Shown here piece after piece: positions 12,294 to 23,900 of a stretch of DNA of 64,000 nt. The notes below the pieces were generated by a model that had not been told where the DNA came from, did not search any database, and saw only the letters and a program-made list of their open reading frames with translations. Position 1 is the stretch's first letter. Every line of letters starts with the position of its first letter. The stretch is from Chenopodium formosanum. Its lineage: Eukaryota; Streptophyta; Magnoliopsida; Caryophyllales; Amaranthaceae. The position numbers and the translations under genes are program-made. The stretch is from assembly GCA_024500155.1 (NCBI GenBank), contig CM044860.1, positions 2,836,501 through 2,900,500 on the forward strand. The letters run 5' to 3'.

Positions 12294-12710
12294 AACCATC
12301 TCCAATGGTGAGACTCAACTTTGACTATTTAAATACAAAATGAGTTGTTTTTTACCTCCAATGGTGATATCCAACCCACTTCTCAATTTAGCAACTCATG
12401 TGAAGTCTAATTTCCCAATGGTGAGACTTTCTAAAGTATACTAATGCCACTTTTAATTTATGGCCCACCAAATCATATTTTAAGTTTTTTTAGAAAAAAA
12501 ATTAAAATTAAAACTTAAATAAATTACAAAACATATTATAATATTGATAAGGGCCTACACTTTTTGTCAAATGAGACTCAAAATTGAATATCTAAACTTA
12601 GCAACTCCGAAAGTTGCTAAGTTTAGATACCAACTTATTGGTACCTTTTGTAAAAAACACTCTCTCTCTCCTAAAAAAGACTCACTCAAGTCTTATTATT
12701 GGAGAGGGTC
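12294..12710. mobile_element. PIF/Harbinger-type MITE next to the CHID1-like 3' end
   Basis: The left end AACCATCTCCAAT pairs with the right end ATTGGAGAGGGTC, and the trinucleotide TAA flanks both sides (12291-12293 and 12711-12713). This is the target pattern of PIF/Harbinger (Tourist-like) elements. The element starts about 115 bases after the stop codon, so it probably lies in or just beyond the 3' untranslated region. The motif CTCCAATGGTGA(G/T) recurs inside the left part (12300, 12357). A perfect palindrome is embedded near the right end. Confidence 0.75.
12590..12628. repeat. Perfect 17-bp inverted repeat with 5-base loop
   Basis: ATCTAAACTTAGCAACT at 12590-12606 is followed by CCGAA and then by its exact reverse complement at 12612-12628. 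It lies inside the PIF/Harbinger-like MITE. If it is in the transcript tail of the CHID1-like gene it would form a stable hairpin. Confidence 0.85.
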
Positions 12711-12713
12711 TAA

Positions 12714-14201
12714 TAGGCTTGACCCAAGCTCACTGAAAAGTTTACAGAGTTGGATATAAAGAGTAGAAAAAGGTTGGTACAATTGTATGAAATATATCTA
12801 AGTTAATTATGGCATGATTTGCTAAGTTCTATTCTTTGTAAACTTGAGTACTTGACATTTGTGAACTTAGTGTTATGATGAGCTTGCATTCAAATCACTT
12901 TTGATTGTCAGTTATAACTTGTAAATATGAACAATCTTCAAAAAAAAAAAAAAAAAAAACTTAAATGAAACAAGCTTAACAGAAATTTCTTTTACACCTC
13001 ATGTATAAGGTGCACAATCTCACCTAAAAATACTCACATGCTCATATATATAGAGCATTTAATCAGTAGTTAAATATGAGTGGGTGCATCTAGGGGCTAC
13101 CGCTAGATGTACCTTGATGCATATATGCTCTAGGTTGGTTTATCTTAGGGATTTGGCTAAATGCAATGCTTTAAACTCTAGAGTTTACCACTGTTATTTT
13201 GGAAAAATGAATCATTAACAAAATTTTCTTCTCTAATACTACTTCCGTTTTTTTTTAAGTTGAGATGTTTTGACTTTAGTACTATTCACACACCTTCCTT
13301 TGACCGTGTTTTGTGCTTTATACGTAATGAAAAATATGTCATATGGGATCTTGTTAGTTTCGTCACGTAATATACTTTCAAAATATCAACTTTTCATAAT
13401 TTTTGCTTATCGATAATTAAAGATATTAATAATTGAATAAGTGTATTGACAAACGTGACTAAAGAAACGTGTCAACTAAAAAGAAACGGAGGAAGTATAT
13501 TTTTTTTTCTTTCTTTTTACTAATTTTTAGTAATTTTTTTTTCTCGATTAAAACAGTATAAAATGCTTATTTGTAATACAATAATCCGTATACATTTGCA
13601 TAATGTTAGGGTAGTCTTCATTAAATTAGACCAGATTAGATTATTCTCGATATAAAAATGAATGTAAATAAAACACGGAGTACTAGTCGTAGTACAGAAA
13701 ATGTAGACAACTAAGCGTAGTACAAAACAGATGGTTGTTTCGGACCTTTCTGCCTGTACTCCCTTGTAAGTTGTAACTCTGGTACTGTTATTAAGCTTAA
13801 GCTCTAGTATTTTCCCAGAAATTCTAAATTATTCTTCATAAACCATCTAAAATGTGATCCACGCAATCATACTTAACATGATATCATCCGTCATCGTGCA
13901 TTCTAGACAATCAGAAACATCTCATCCTTTCATGCCACGTGTAATTCATCTGGTGGACAACCAATGATCTTGCTTCCATGTCATCACCTTCCACCCCAGC
14001 CAAAAACACTTTGCATTCTGTGAAGCCAATTCTTTTGGCTTAGCTTACAACTTGTAACAAAGATAGCTTCATTAGTTTTACAAGTATCTTTCATGGTCAA
14101 TTAAATATTCTTCAATTTGTATTTTTATTTTTTTAAAAAAAACAAAACAAAAACTTGAATATAATTGAGAGCCTCAGAAATTTTCTGGGAAAAATTATGC
14201 A
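12714..14201. other. intergenic region before TROL, with one Stowaway-like MITE
   Basis: No gene is seen. A poly-A run lies at 12941-12959. The MITE at 13239-13495 is listed separately. The last 300 bases are the probable promoter and leader of TROL; I could not fix a TATA box with confidence. Confidence 0.4.
13239..13495. mobile_element. Stowaway-like MITE
   Basis: The left end CTACTTCCGTTTTTTTTTAAG is matched at the right by an inverted copy ending AAGAAACGGAGGAAG, with TA on both sides (13237-13238 and 13496-13497). AAGTTGAGA at the inner left pairs loosely with GTCAACT at the inner right. There is no coding capacity. Confidence 0.7.
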
Positions 14202-17200
14202 ATGGAGGCCCTCAATGTAGTAGGATTGAAGCCAATATGTGTTGTTCATGATCAAAGAGGAAAACCCAGAAAATTTTCACAAATTCCAACACTTCCCTCT
14301 ATTAAATTCCCACAAATTACAATCAACCCACCAAAATTTACAGAAGATTTTGCAAGAAAATTCCATGGAAGTTTAGTGCTTTTGGCTTCTTCTGCATTGA
14401 ATGCTAAATTTGCTGGTGCTCTGACATATGAAGAAGCATTAGAACAATCAGTAAATGCAGATCCTGGGGCTGAATTTGATGCAGGAAGTGTTGTTGAAAC
14501 AATTGTTCAAAACCCACTAATTATAGCTGGTGGAGTTGCTGTAATTGCTGTTCCCTTGCTTTTATCCCAAGTTTTTGGGGGTAAACCCAAGCCATTTGGT
14601 GTTCAGTCTGCTAAAATTGCATATGCTAAGTTGGCTGATGAGCCTAATGCTCAGCTTCTTGATATTAGATCCTTGAAGGAGTTGAGGGAAGTTGGTAGCC
14701 CTGATATTCGAGGATTGAAGAAGAAGGCGGTATCGATTGTGTATAGAGGTGAAGATAAACCAGGGTTCTTGCAAAAGTTGTCTTTGAAGTTTAAGGATCC
14801 TGAGAATACTACTTTGTATATCCTAGACAAGTGAGAACCCTTGGCTCAATAATTTTTTTGTTTAGTTTTCTTTCTATATTTTTGATTTGGTTTGAATTTC
14901 CTTATATCCTTACAAAGCTAATCTATTCATTTCTTTCTTTCTGTTAACAATTGATTGAAGTGTTTTTCGATTTCATCATGTGTTTTGAGTGATAAAGAAG
15001 ATAGAATTTGTTGTTTGAAGATCAGTTTGAGGGTGTATGATACATTGTTTGATTAGTTTGATTATAGATTCTAGGGCCATTAATACATTGTTAACTTATC
15101 AACATCAACATTATCTCTATACCTTGGATTGACAGCGTCCTCTAGATAGAGAAACGGGTGGTAGGATGTTAGCAATTTAACCATTATGATAATAAAGATT
15201 TTGTATTGATTGATGTTTTATGATGTATAACATTAACATTACCTTAATACTTCTAAAGATACCGTGGTATCATGACTTAGGCGGGGTGGGGTGGGAGGAA
15301 GACATACTATGTACTTCGTACATAGCATTACCCTCACAATAATGGAGAGAGTGTTTTTGTTAATGCTGTCTAATCTGCAACAGCTGTACTACTACATTGT
15401 TACCATTTTCTACAGAAATCTCTGAAATGTCCAAATTTGGTTATTATGTGACAATGATCTCATGAACAGAATTCTGTTTGCTTATTTTAATGTTTTCTTT
15501 ATGTGATTCTGTTAGATTTGATGGAAACTCTGAGTTAGTAGCAGAGTTGGTGACTGCAAATGGGTTCAAATCCGCTTACGCTATCAAAGATGGAGCAGAG
15601 GGACCTCGTGGATGGATGGTCTGTCCTGCTGTTACTTCTTCCAATCTTCAAAAGTTATATAGTATTTCTTTTTTCTTTTGAGTTTAAACGTCGATACTTC
15701 AATACTCACTTATTGGATTAATGAGATGAAATTCTGCATTGCAGAATAGCAGTCTCCCTTGGCTTCAACCAAAGAAAGCATTCAGCCTTGATTTTAGTGG
15801 TTTGACGGAAGCATTTGGTGGTGCGTTTGATGTATGTTTCTTGGCTCTTCTATGAATATATGAAATATCCTGTTGCTGCTTAAGATTCAAAGGAAACTGT
15901 ACTTCGAGCTAGATATGGCTATTTGAATTTCTATTTTTCAGGAGAATGATTTGTTTTAAAGCTCCAAACATTGGGGCCAAACTTCTTTAGTTGATGCATG
16001 CATACTTCCTCGGTTCCTGAATTCTCCACATTTGCTTTTCACTTTATTCACTCTTCAAGACTAATCTATCCACATGATGTGAAATAATATATTCTAAACA
16101 ATATGCCATCAAAGTTGATGGAAGAACTTTTGACAAGAAAGTCAGAACTGTGAAGAAAATTATAGGACACGGAGTACTTTTTTGCCAATTGACCCAACTT
16201 GTTTTTAACCTTCTTGTTCTGTTTAGAACTTCTTTATCTTAGCCTTTTTTTTTTTTTTTTTTTGCATTTTTACAAATTCAAGGAGTTTCTAAAATGCAGG
16301 AGAGCGCTGATACATTACCAGTACTAGGGATTGGCGCAGCAGCAGCTGCTGGATTGGGTTTGTTGGCTTTTACAGAGGTTAAATCTTTATATTCACTTCA
16401 AGAATAGAGACTTGCAATCTTATATTAAGTAATTCATCATCTTTGGTTTTCCTTTTCAGATGGAAACTGTTCTCCAACTGCTAGGCTCTGCAGCAATTGT
16501 TCAGCTACTTAGCAAGAAGCTTTTATTTGCAGAGGTAAGTTGTCTCTATTGGACATTTTAGGCATATAACACTATCGTGGACATTATTAAGTGTTCGTTC
16601 TTTCACCTTTTTCCGAATACGTTGGAACTAATGCATACTGATTTTAGTTGTGACTTGAACTTAGCTTTGTTGTAACTGATATAACTAAAACTTATTTTCT
16701 TAAGGTGAAAAGAACATAGGCTATGTTATTTAAGCTTGAAGCTTTTAACATAGGAAACAAGTGACAGTTCATGTCTGAAAAAAATTGATCATTGATTTAT
16801 TGGATACCCATTTTGCCCCAATCAATGCCTTCTATCGTGTATATGATTTTTTATGAAAATCTGAATAATTGCATTGGTAGTATTAGCACCCTCTACGTAA
16901 CTACAGTATGAGTATCTAACAAATTTTATTTTACTTGTGTTATTCTGGTTTCTCCTGACAGGATAGAAAACAAACATTGAAACAAGTAGATGAATTCCTG
17001 ACCACCAAGGTTGCTCCCAATGAGCTCGTTTCAGATATAAAGGTAAGTCATTGATATTCAATAACACATTTATTCCAATATGAATGGGGGTTTTAGCAGA
17101 TTTAAGCTTTTTTAATTGATACTTCAAGTTCTCTGATGTTATCGTCTCAAACTCTCAATTTCCAATATTGATTGCAGCAAATAGGAACCGCCCTTCTACC

Positions 17201-17595
17201 AATAAGCGTGAATAGCAAGTCTCTTCCAGCACCTGCAGAGGCAGCCCCTGAAGCTGCTGTTGCTGAAAACAGCTTCCAGAAAGCTGAGTCTGTCCCTGAG
17301 CCACAAGCAGAAGCACCTGCACAACCTGCCGTTGAACCAGTAGCAGAAGCAACTGCACAGCCTGCTGTTGAACCAGTAGCAGAAGCACCTGCCCCAGAAA
17401 TCAACTCCACACCCCAGAACGAAGTTAATACAGTATCACATCCAAGGCCGCTTTCACCATACGCTGCAGTAATTATCTTACCTTTTCTTTCTTCTTCTTT
17501 GAGAAATTGCTGAACTAGTTTTGATTTTCACCCTTTTCTTGTTGCAGTATCCAGATTTCAAGCCTCCAACTTCCCCTTGTCCGTCACAACCTTGA
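14202..17595 (+). CDS. TROL: Thylakoid rhodanese-like protein TROL (rhodanese-like domain protein 4), chloroplast
   Basis: Eight exons give a 463-residue protein: 14202-14830, 15516-15618, 15745-15831, 16300-16377, 16460-16534, 16962-17042, 17178-17468 and 17548-17595. The order matches TROL: a transit-peptide-like N-terminus, a membrane segment at about 105-125, a rhodanese-like domain at about 137-245, a second membrane segment at about 279-297, a Pro/Ala/Glu-rich linker with a repeated QPAVEPVAEA motif, and the C-terminal module ending YPDFKPPTSPCPSQP. In Arabidopsis that C-terminal module docks ferredoxin-NADP reductase (FNR) to the thylakoid membrane. The rhodanese active-site Cys is replaced by Asp (residue 235, in AIKDGAEGPRGW), as in other TROL proteins, so sulfurtransferase activity is not expected. 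The length is close to the Arabidopsis protein. A polyadenylation-like AATAAA lies at 17818-17823. Intron 3 contains a MITE. Confidence 0.95.
16005..16174. mobile_element. Degenerate Stowaway-like MITE in TROL intron 3
   Basis: CTTCCTCGGTTCCTGAATTC at the left is loosely matched by an inverted right end (ATTATAGGACACGGAG). TA flanks both ends (16003-16004 and 16175-16176). The element is about 170 bp with eroded ends. It sits between exons 3 and 4 and does not touch the splice sites. Confidence 0.55.
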
Positions 17596-18642
17596 GAGTT
17601 GGAGCTTTTTCAAGATAGTTTTTGTTATTCTGTGCCATCTACATGAAACTGCATGAGAAAATTGAGCTTACTATGGAGGGTGCAACCAAGAGAAGCTTGG
17701 CTATCTCCCTTTCTAGATCGGAATATGTGTACTACTCGCTTGCTAGCTAGCTACCTTGAGGTGTATATTATTGCAAATTGAGTCTTTTTTGTTTTCTCTT
17801 CCCAGAATTCGTAGCTCAATAAACTATACAGTATACATCTAGGCTTTTGAAGCCATCAGTCGTGCCAACAGCTACAGGTTGTATAAACTCGATTACAAGT
17901 AATGGCTTAAACAATTGTCATTGAAAATATAGAATCAGGTTTGCATGCATTGAACCTTTAAGCCTCAACAGAGGTAGCAGGACTATCGCCTACAAAGAGT
18001 GTGATATCCAGCAATTCCTCACATTCCTTGGTCTGTAAGTCCAGCTATTAGATTTCGAAACAAACAAGTATCTTGCTTTTATAGTTTTATCAAATGCCCT
18101 TTGAACCATGAATATATTATTATCAGCATCATTGAACCTTCTATTTTAATTATAAGGGGTAATTAGCCCCGATTTTTGAGTAATACCGAGTACTCCACAA
18201 GACAAGTAAGCCTAAACATGATTATTACAAAAAAAAAAAAAAAAAAAAACCGTCATGAGAACTTAAACAATTACAACATGTATAATTTTGTAAAACTACA
18301 CACATCATTAAGGCATTTAACAATAAAGAACTCCTTATACGAATTACAAATCATATATCAATTATCAAGAGCACTTTAAAAAGTCTCATCTCATGCATTA
18401 ATTAGTCGATGAAATGTATTATGATTTTGTGCAAACTATCCTCATTTTCTCTACAAGACTATTATACTCAAGTATTGTCAAACATATTTATTTTGCATTG
18501 ACTTCATCTAAAAATCATCATTAATACAATTACACACGGATGGAGAGTAGTATAGCGATAGATAAGCCATGTAGGCAGGGAAAATACAAGTTGATCTTAT
18601 GAATTGTTTATCTAGTGACAACATTGTAAATAAGTTTTACTT

Positions 18643-18693
18643 GTTTTTTATTTATTTATTTATTTATTTATTTATTTTTTATTTATTTATTTT
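18643..18693. repeat. (TTTA)n microsatellite
   Basis: About eleven TTTA units with one interruption by a T-run. Confidence 0.85.
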
Positions 18694-19119
18694 TAAGTAA
18701 AACTGCTATGAAGTAACAATTTTAGTGTAAATCGGCTTGTGATATTACGATTTTACCTCATAGATAAACATCAACCGTTTATCAAAAGATCAATGGGGCT
18801 CCCTCATGCAGGCATGCAACTATATAACCTAAAATACCCCATATAATTATGCTACATCATCTTATACATAAAAATTCCCCATACTAAAAGAGTTAAGACT
18901 TTATACTATGCTCGATGAGAAATCCGAAAACTTTTGATTGTTTAACGTTAGTTTTCCCTCGAAGGAAATTGGAAGACGATGTCCATTAATATCGTTGAGT
19001 ACTTTTCTTAACATTCGAACTCTCAGTTGAACACCAACTTTAAAAGGTAGGTAATCTAACACACATGCCAACATAAAATCACACAACATTTCAAGGTAGA
19101 TATGAGAAATTTACAAAAA

Positions 19120-19676
19120 AAAAAAAAATCTAATATTTCCACACAATCCATCAAGTGTCATTTTCATGTGTTATAAATATCGATATTCACAACTGTTTAG
19201 ATCATAATAAAAACATATCTACTTAAAACTTACAAAATCCAGAGTAATATTTCCATTTCCTTATTGGAGTTTATCTTCCAAAACACACACCTTAAAATAC
19301 AAACAATATCAAAAAATACCTTAAACAAGATAACTTTATTACAAGTATAGCATAACAGTAGAAAAATTTGTCTTAAAGAAAAAAATCTAATATTTCCACA
19401 TAATCTATAAAGTGTCAATTTTTTTTTTTTTGATAAAATCAAGTGTCATTTTCACGTGCTATAAATATTGATATTCACAACTGTTCAAATCATAATAAAA
19501 ACATATCTACTTAAAACTTAAAAATTCCGAAGTAATATTTCCATTTCTTTATTGGACTTTATCTTCCAAAAACACACCTTAAAATACAAACATTATCGAA
19601 AAATACCTTAAACAAGATTACTTTATTACAAGTATTGATTGAAGTGTAGCAGTAGAAAAAACATGTCTTAAAGAAG
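19120..19676. repeat. Tandem direct duplication, two copies of about 255-295 bp
   Basis: Copy 1 (about 19120-19379) and copy 2 (about 19380-19676) share AAAAATCTAATATTTCCACA, GTGTCATTTTCA, CATATCTACTTAAAACTTA, AATATTTCCATTTC, CACACCTTAAAATACAAACA and CCTTAAACAAGAT in the same order and direction. They have diverged by scattered substitutions and small indels. Copy 2 carries an extra T-rich insertion near 19418-19440. Copy 2 ends about 105 bases before the presumed CUL1 leader, so the duplication lies in the upstream promoter region. Confidence 0.85.
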
Positions 19677-19779
19677 AATAGTTGAATCTGAAGGTTATAA
19701 CACAATCGGGGTTTTGTTTACTACAACGCAGATAATCAGACGCACAATTACTCATTCATCACTTCCAACACATCCTCAT

Positions 19780-19842
19780 TTCTCTTTCTCTTTCTCTCTC
19801 CTCCTTCCACCGGTTGCCGGTGACATCACCTTTCTATCTCAG
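19780..19842 (+). promoter_or_regulatory. probable CUL1 leader exon with CT-rich tract
   Basis: A CT-rich stretch (TTTCTCTTTCTCTCTCC) ends at a good splice donor, TCTCAG then GTGATC, at 19843. The matching acceptor is at about 20866-20871 (GTTATAG), 29 bases before the CUL1 ATG. This implies a leader intron of about 1.03 kb, common in constitutive plant genes. The transcription start is inferred only. Confidence 0.55.
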
Positions 19843-20900
19843 GTGATCTCTTCTTTCTTCTTTCTTCTTTCTTCTTTTTCCCTTTTTTAATTAGGTTTTA
19901 CTGGTTAAGGTTAGTACTTGTTTTTGTTCTTCAGCTCTAAAGCTTTATTTTTTATGTATCTGTTTTTTTTTTTTTCGATTGTTTTAGTTGATTTGTTTGT
20001 TGTTTGATCATTTTTTGGTAATTCGATCATTTTGAGATTGATGGGTTGTTTTGGGGGGGATTTTTTTGTTGATTGGTGGGTTTTTGTGAGGTAATTTGGA
20101 TAAATTCGATTCATTTCTGGGGTTAGGGTTTTCGATTTTGGGTGTGTGGATGTAATGATGCTAAACCCAATTTAGGGTTTTTGTATTGAGCAGTTTGGAT
20201 GAATGGTAGATTATGTATAAGGTCTTCAATTCTGCTTTTTAGGGTGAATTTTTCAGGATTTTGAATGATAATTGAATAATTGATTGGGTTTTTTGAAATT
20301 TATGCCATTTTGTCCTCTAATTTAGGTTCATAGATCTCTCAATGAGCATCCGAAATTTGATTTGTTTGTTTTAAATTTTTTTTTGTATGCATTTGCTTGG
20401 TTACACTGATAAAGTTGTAGACTTTAGGGTTTCCCAAGTATATAATACTTGTAGGGAATTAAATTCAGTCCCAGTATATGCTGAATTGCCCAAACTAGTT
20501 TAAATGCTCAATCTTTATGGAATTGAGTTCAATCTGATGGTGCTCGTAATTCATTCAGACCCCTTTACCTCTGGGAGGAGAGGGGAAGAAAGTATTTATG
20601 GTATTGTTTTTATGCCCATAATCCAAGTTAGATTGGGAGATTATTTTATTATGTGTTGATCAACTGTGTTATTATCATCGTATGTTGACGTGGCATGCAT
20701 TAATAGTCTTGGCTATTGTATTAATAGATATATCTGGGATTTATTATGATTATATACCATTTAATGACTAAAATTCTCGTTTGGGCTGTTCTATGATTTA
20801 GTGGTAGATATCATGATCAGTTGTCTAAGACAAATTTGTAGCTAACCTGTTTGTTTCGTGTTGTGTTATAGGGGATTAAGCCAATCAATTAGATACAAAA

Positions 20901-23900
20901 ATGAACGACCGTAAAGTTATTGAACTAGAGCAAGGATGGGAGTTCATGGAGAAGGGTATTACAAAGTTAAAAAGGATTCTGGAAGGATTACAGGAGCCAC
21001 CTTTTAATTCTGAAGACTACATGATGCTGTACACGTGGGTGCCTTACCTGTTATTTATAGCATGTTTTGGTTTAGGATAATTTGTTGCACATTACTGAGT
21101 ATCTAATTTAAATGTAGGACAATATATAACATGTGCACTCAGAAGCCCCCACATGATTATTCTCAACAGCTTTATGACAATTACAAACAGGCATTCGTGG
21201 ATTACATAAACTCAACGGTAAGATTTTTTTTGTTTTTTGAACTTTTGGTACTTTACCATTTTTCCAAGGGTCATTTGTTTGTGTACTTGTACATGCCTGT
21301 TAATGACTTGGCACGAATAACTTGAAGGGAATCTGTTTTGGTGTACAAGTATATGGTGTTGTTTTTGTCGCTACTTACCCTTACGGGTGGTAGATCTATT
21401 TGCTAGACTTTGAATCTTTGCAAATATAATTTTGCTCTTTGTAAATTAGATTGTTGTAAATCATCCATTGTAGTAACTAGTAAGTATCGCTATAACTTTG
21501 TCCTCATATAACTTTTTGGTTTTAGTTTTTCAAGAAATTTTCCGAAGTGTAATGTATGTAATTCAGATTTAAGGAACTGTTTCTTCCAAGTCTGGTCATC
21601 GTATGAGCTCTGTGCTTTTAACACTGCATTTTCCTCTTCCCTCCCGTTTCTTTGAATCAGGTTTTACCTTCTCTTGGGGAGAAACATGATGAGTTTATGC
21701 TGAGAGAGCTTGTGAAGAGATGGTCAAATCATAAAGTAATGGTCAGATGGCTGTCTCGTTTCTTCCATTATCTGGATCGGTACTTCATTGCTCGGAGGTC
21801 ACTTCCATCTTTGCATGAAGTTGGATTGACTTGCTTCCGTGATCTGGTATTGAAATATTTTCCTTGTCTCTCTTAATAGTATAATATATGTTCTCAGTTA
21901 ACGTTTGCTCTGACTTGTATACTCGTGCTCTACATAAGGAGCTTACTCATGAATGAACTTTTTTTGCACCAGGTTTATCAGGAAGTATCTGGCAAAGCCA
22001 AGGATGCTGTCATAGCTCTGGTAAGTTCATAGCATGAAGCCTTTTTTCCTGGTTTTTTTTTTTCACATGCTCTGCATGCAGATGAGAGATGGCTTTGTGT
22101 TTCTGATCAGATTGACATAGAAAGGGAGGGTGGACAAATTGATAGAGCATTACTGAAGAATGTTCTTGATATATATGTTGAAATCGGAATGGGACAAATG
22201 GATTACTACGAAAAGGACTTTGAAGCTCATATGCTAGATGATACTGCTGCTTACTACTCCCGTAAGGCCTCAAGCTGGATTCTGGAGGACTCATGTCCAG
22301 AATATATGTTGAAGGCAAGCATTTTCTTTTCTCTACTATTCGATTTTGGCCTAAAAAACAATGTATGACTCATTTTAATTATTTATGGACTATACAGTCG
22401 GAGGAATGTTTGAAGAAAGAGAAAGATAGAGTGGCTCATTATCTACATTTTAGCAGTGAGCCAAAGCTTCTGGAGGTTAGATTTATTTGTTGTTTCTGCT
22501 TAAGCAATTTCCTTTTAGTATTGCTAAGGTTATGATGATTGTGCGTTGAGATTTTGTCCTCAGAAATTCCTGTATCATATAAAACGTTTGGGCTTCTTCT
22601 ATGGTTTACTTTTGATGTCTTATTGGCTTTCTTCTACACAGAAAGTACAAAATGAGCTGCTTTTGGTTTATGAAAATCAACTGCTTGAGAAGGAGAATTC
22701 TGGATGTCGTGCATTGTTGAAAGATGACAAGGTATAGCGTTTACATTATTTACAGCCTGTAAGTTTTCTCTTTTTTGCTCATTTTACATTAAGAATATTG
22801 GCTTTGGTTCTTGGATCTCTTTAGGTGGACGATCTTTCTAGAATGTACAGGCTATACAGTAAGGTCACTAAAGGGCTGGAACCCATTGGCAGTATCTTCA
22901 AACAGGTGGAGCTTTCTCCATACTTTCAACTGAGCAAGATCTACTTGTCCTTGTAAGTTTGCTAATATACAGTATGGATTTCCTGCAGCACATAACTGAT
23001 GAAGGAACAACCTTAGTGCAGCAGGCTGAAGATGCTGCAATAAGCAAGGTGTGTGTTATTTTTTTCTATTATCTTTATGGCGTTACTTCTGATGTCTGTT
23101 TTGGTTATGCAAAATTGAATATTATTGCCTATTTTGTGTTTTAAGTTTGAAATGAAAGATAGATTTTGTTGGAATTCAATGAGTGACTTGTTGTAAGCTT
23201 GAATGAAGCAGAAATACACGATCTTCCAATTTTTTGCCACCACATGCTTCGTTATTCCTGTGATATCTTCACTCTTCATTGAAATTTGCCTGATTCTTTA
23301 AGAAATCGAGTAAATGGCTATGAGGCTATCATATGTTTAAAATATTTTTCTTCTTATACATAGTATTTATTGTATTGATACTTTGTTAGGAATGTGGGTT
23401 AATAAAATTTTGGTCATTTGTTTGTTGCCTATCCGGAGCATGTATTAGTTGCCCTAGTTGTCGGTTTCCTTGCTAACACTAATTCCTTGGCAGGCTGAAA
23501 ATGCTGGTGGTTCACATGAACAGGTAGGTCTCTTAACTCACCCTGTCATATGGTTTGGAAAAGGATATTTGAGCTGACTTGTTTGCCTTTTCTTTTAGGT
23601 GTTTGTCAGGAAAGTGATCGAGTTGCATGACAAATTTATGACTTATGTCACCGAATGCTTCAACAGCCATACCATCTTTCACAAGGTTTGTCATTTGAAG
23701 AATTATTTGCGATCTGTGTTCTGGTGCTGTTTGTTAGAGCTAACTATTGCTGCTCTATAGGCACTCAAAGAAGCGTTTGAGGTATTCTTAAACAAGGGTG
23801 TTGCTGGCAGTTCAAGTGCTGAACTGCTAGCTTCTTTCTGCGATAATATTCTGAAGAAAGGTGGTAGTGAGAAATTGAGTGATGAGGCTATTGAGGATTC

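Larger units (their letters stand above)
17596..19779. other. intergenic region between TROL and CUL1
   Basis: It contains the 3' end of TROL, a poly-A run at 18230-18249, a TTTA microsatellite near 18643-18693 and a direct duplication of about 270 bp (listed separately). A minus-strand frame at 18901-19089 resembles nothing I know. No gene is supported. Confidence 0.45.

Noticed and set aside
18901..19089. 62-residue minus-strand open frame upstream of CUL1
   Set aside because: It has a coding-like feel but no recognised motif, no flanking exons and no start context; left unannotated.
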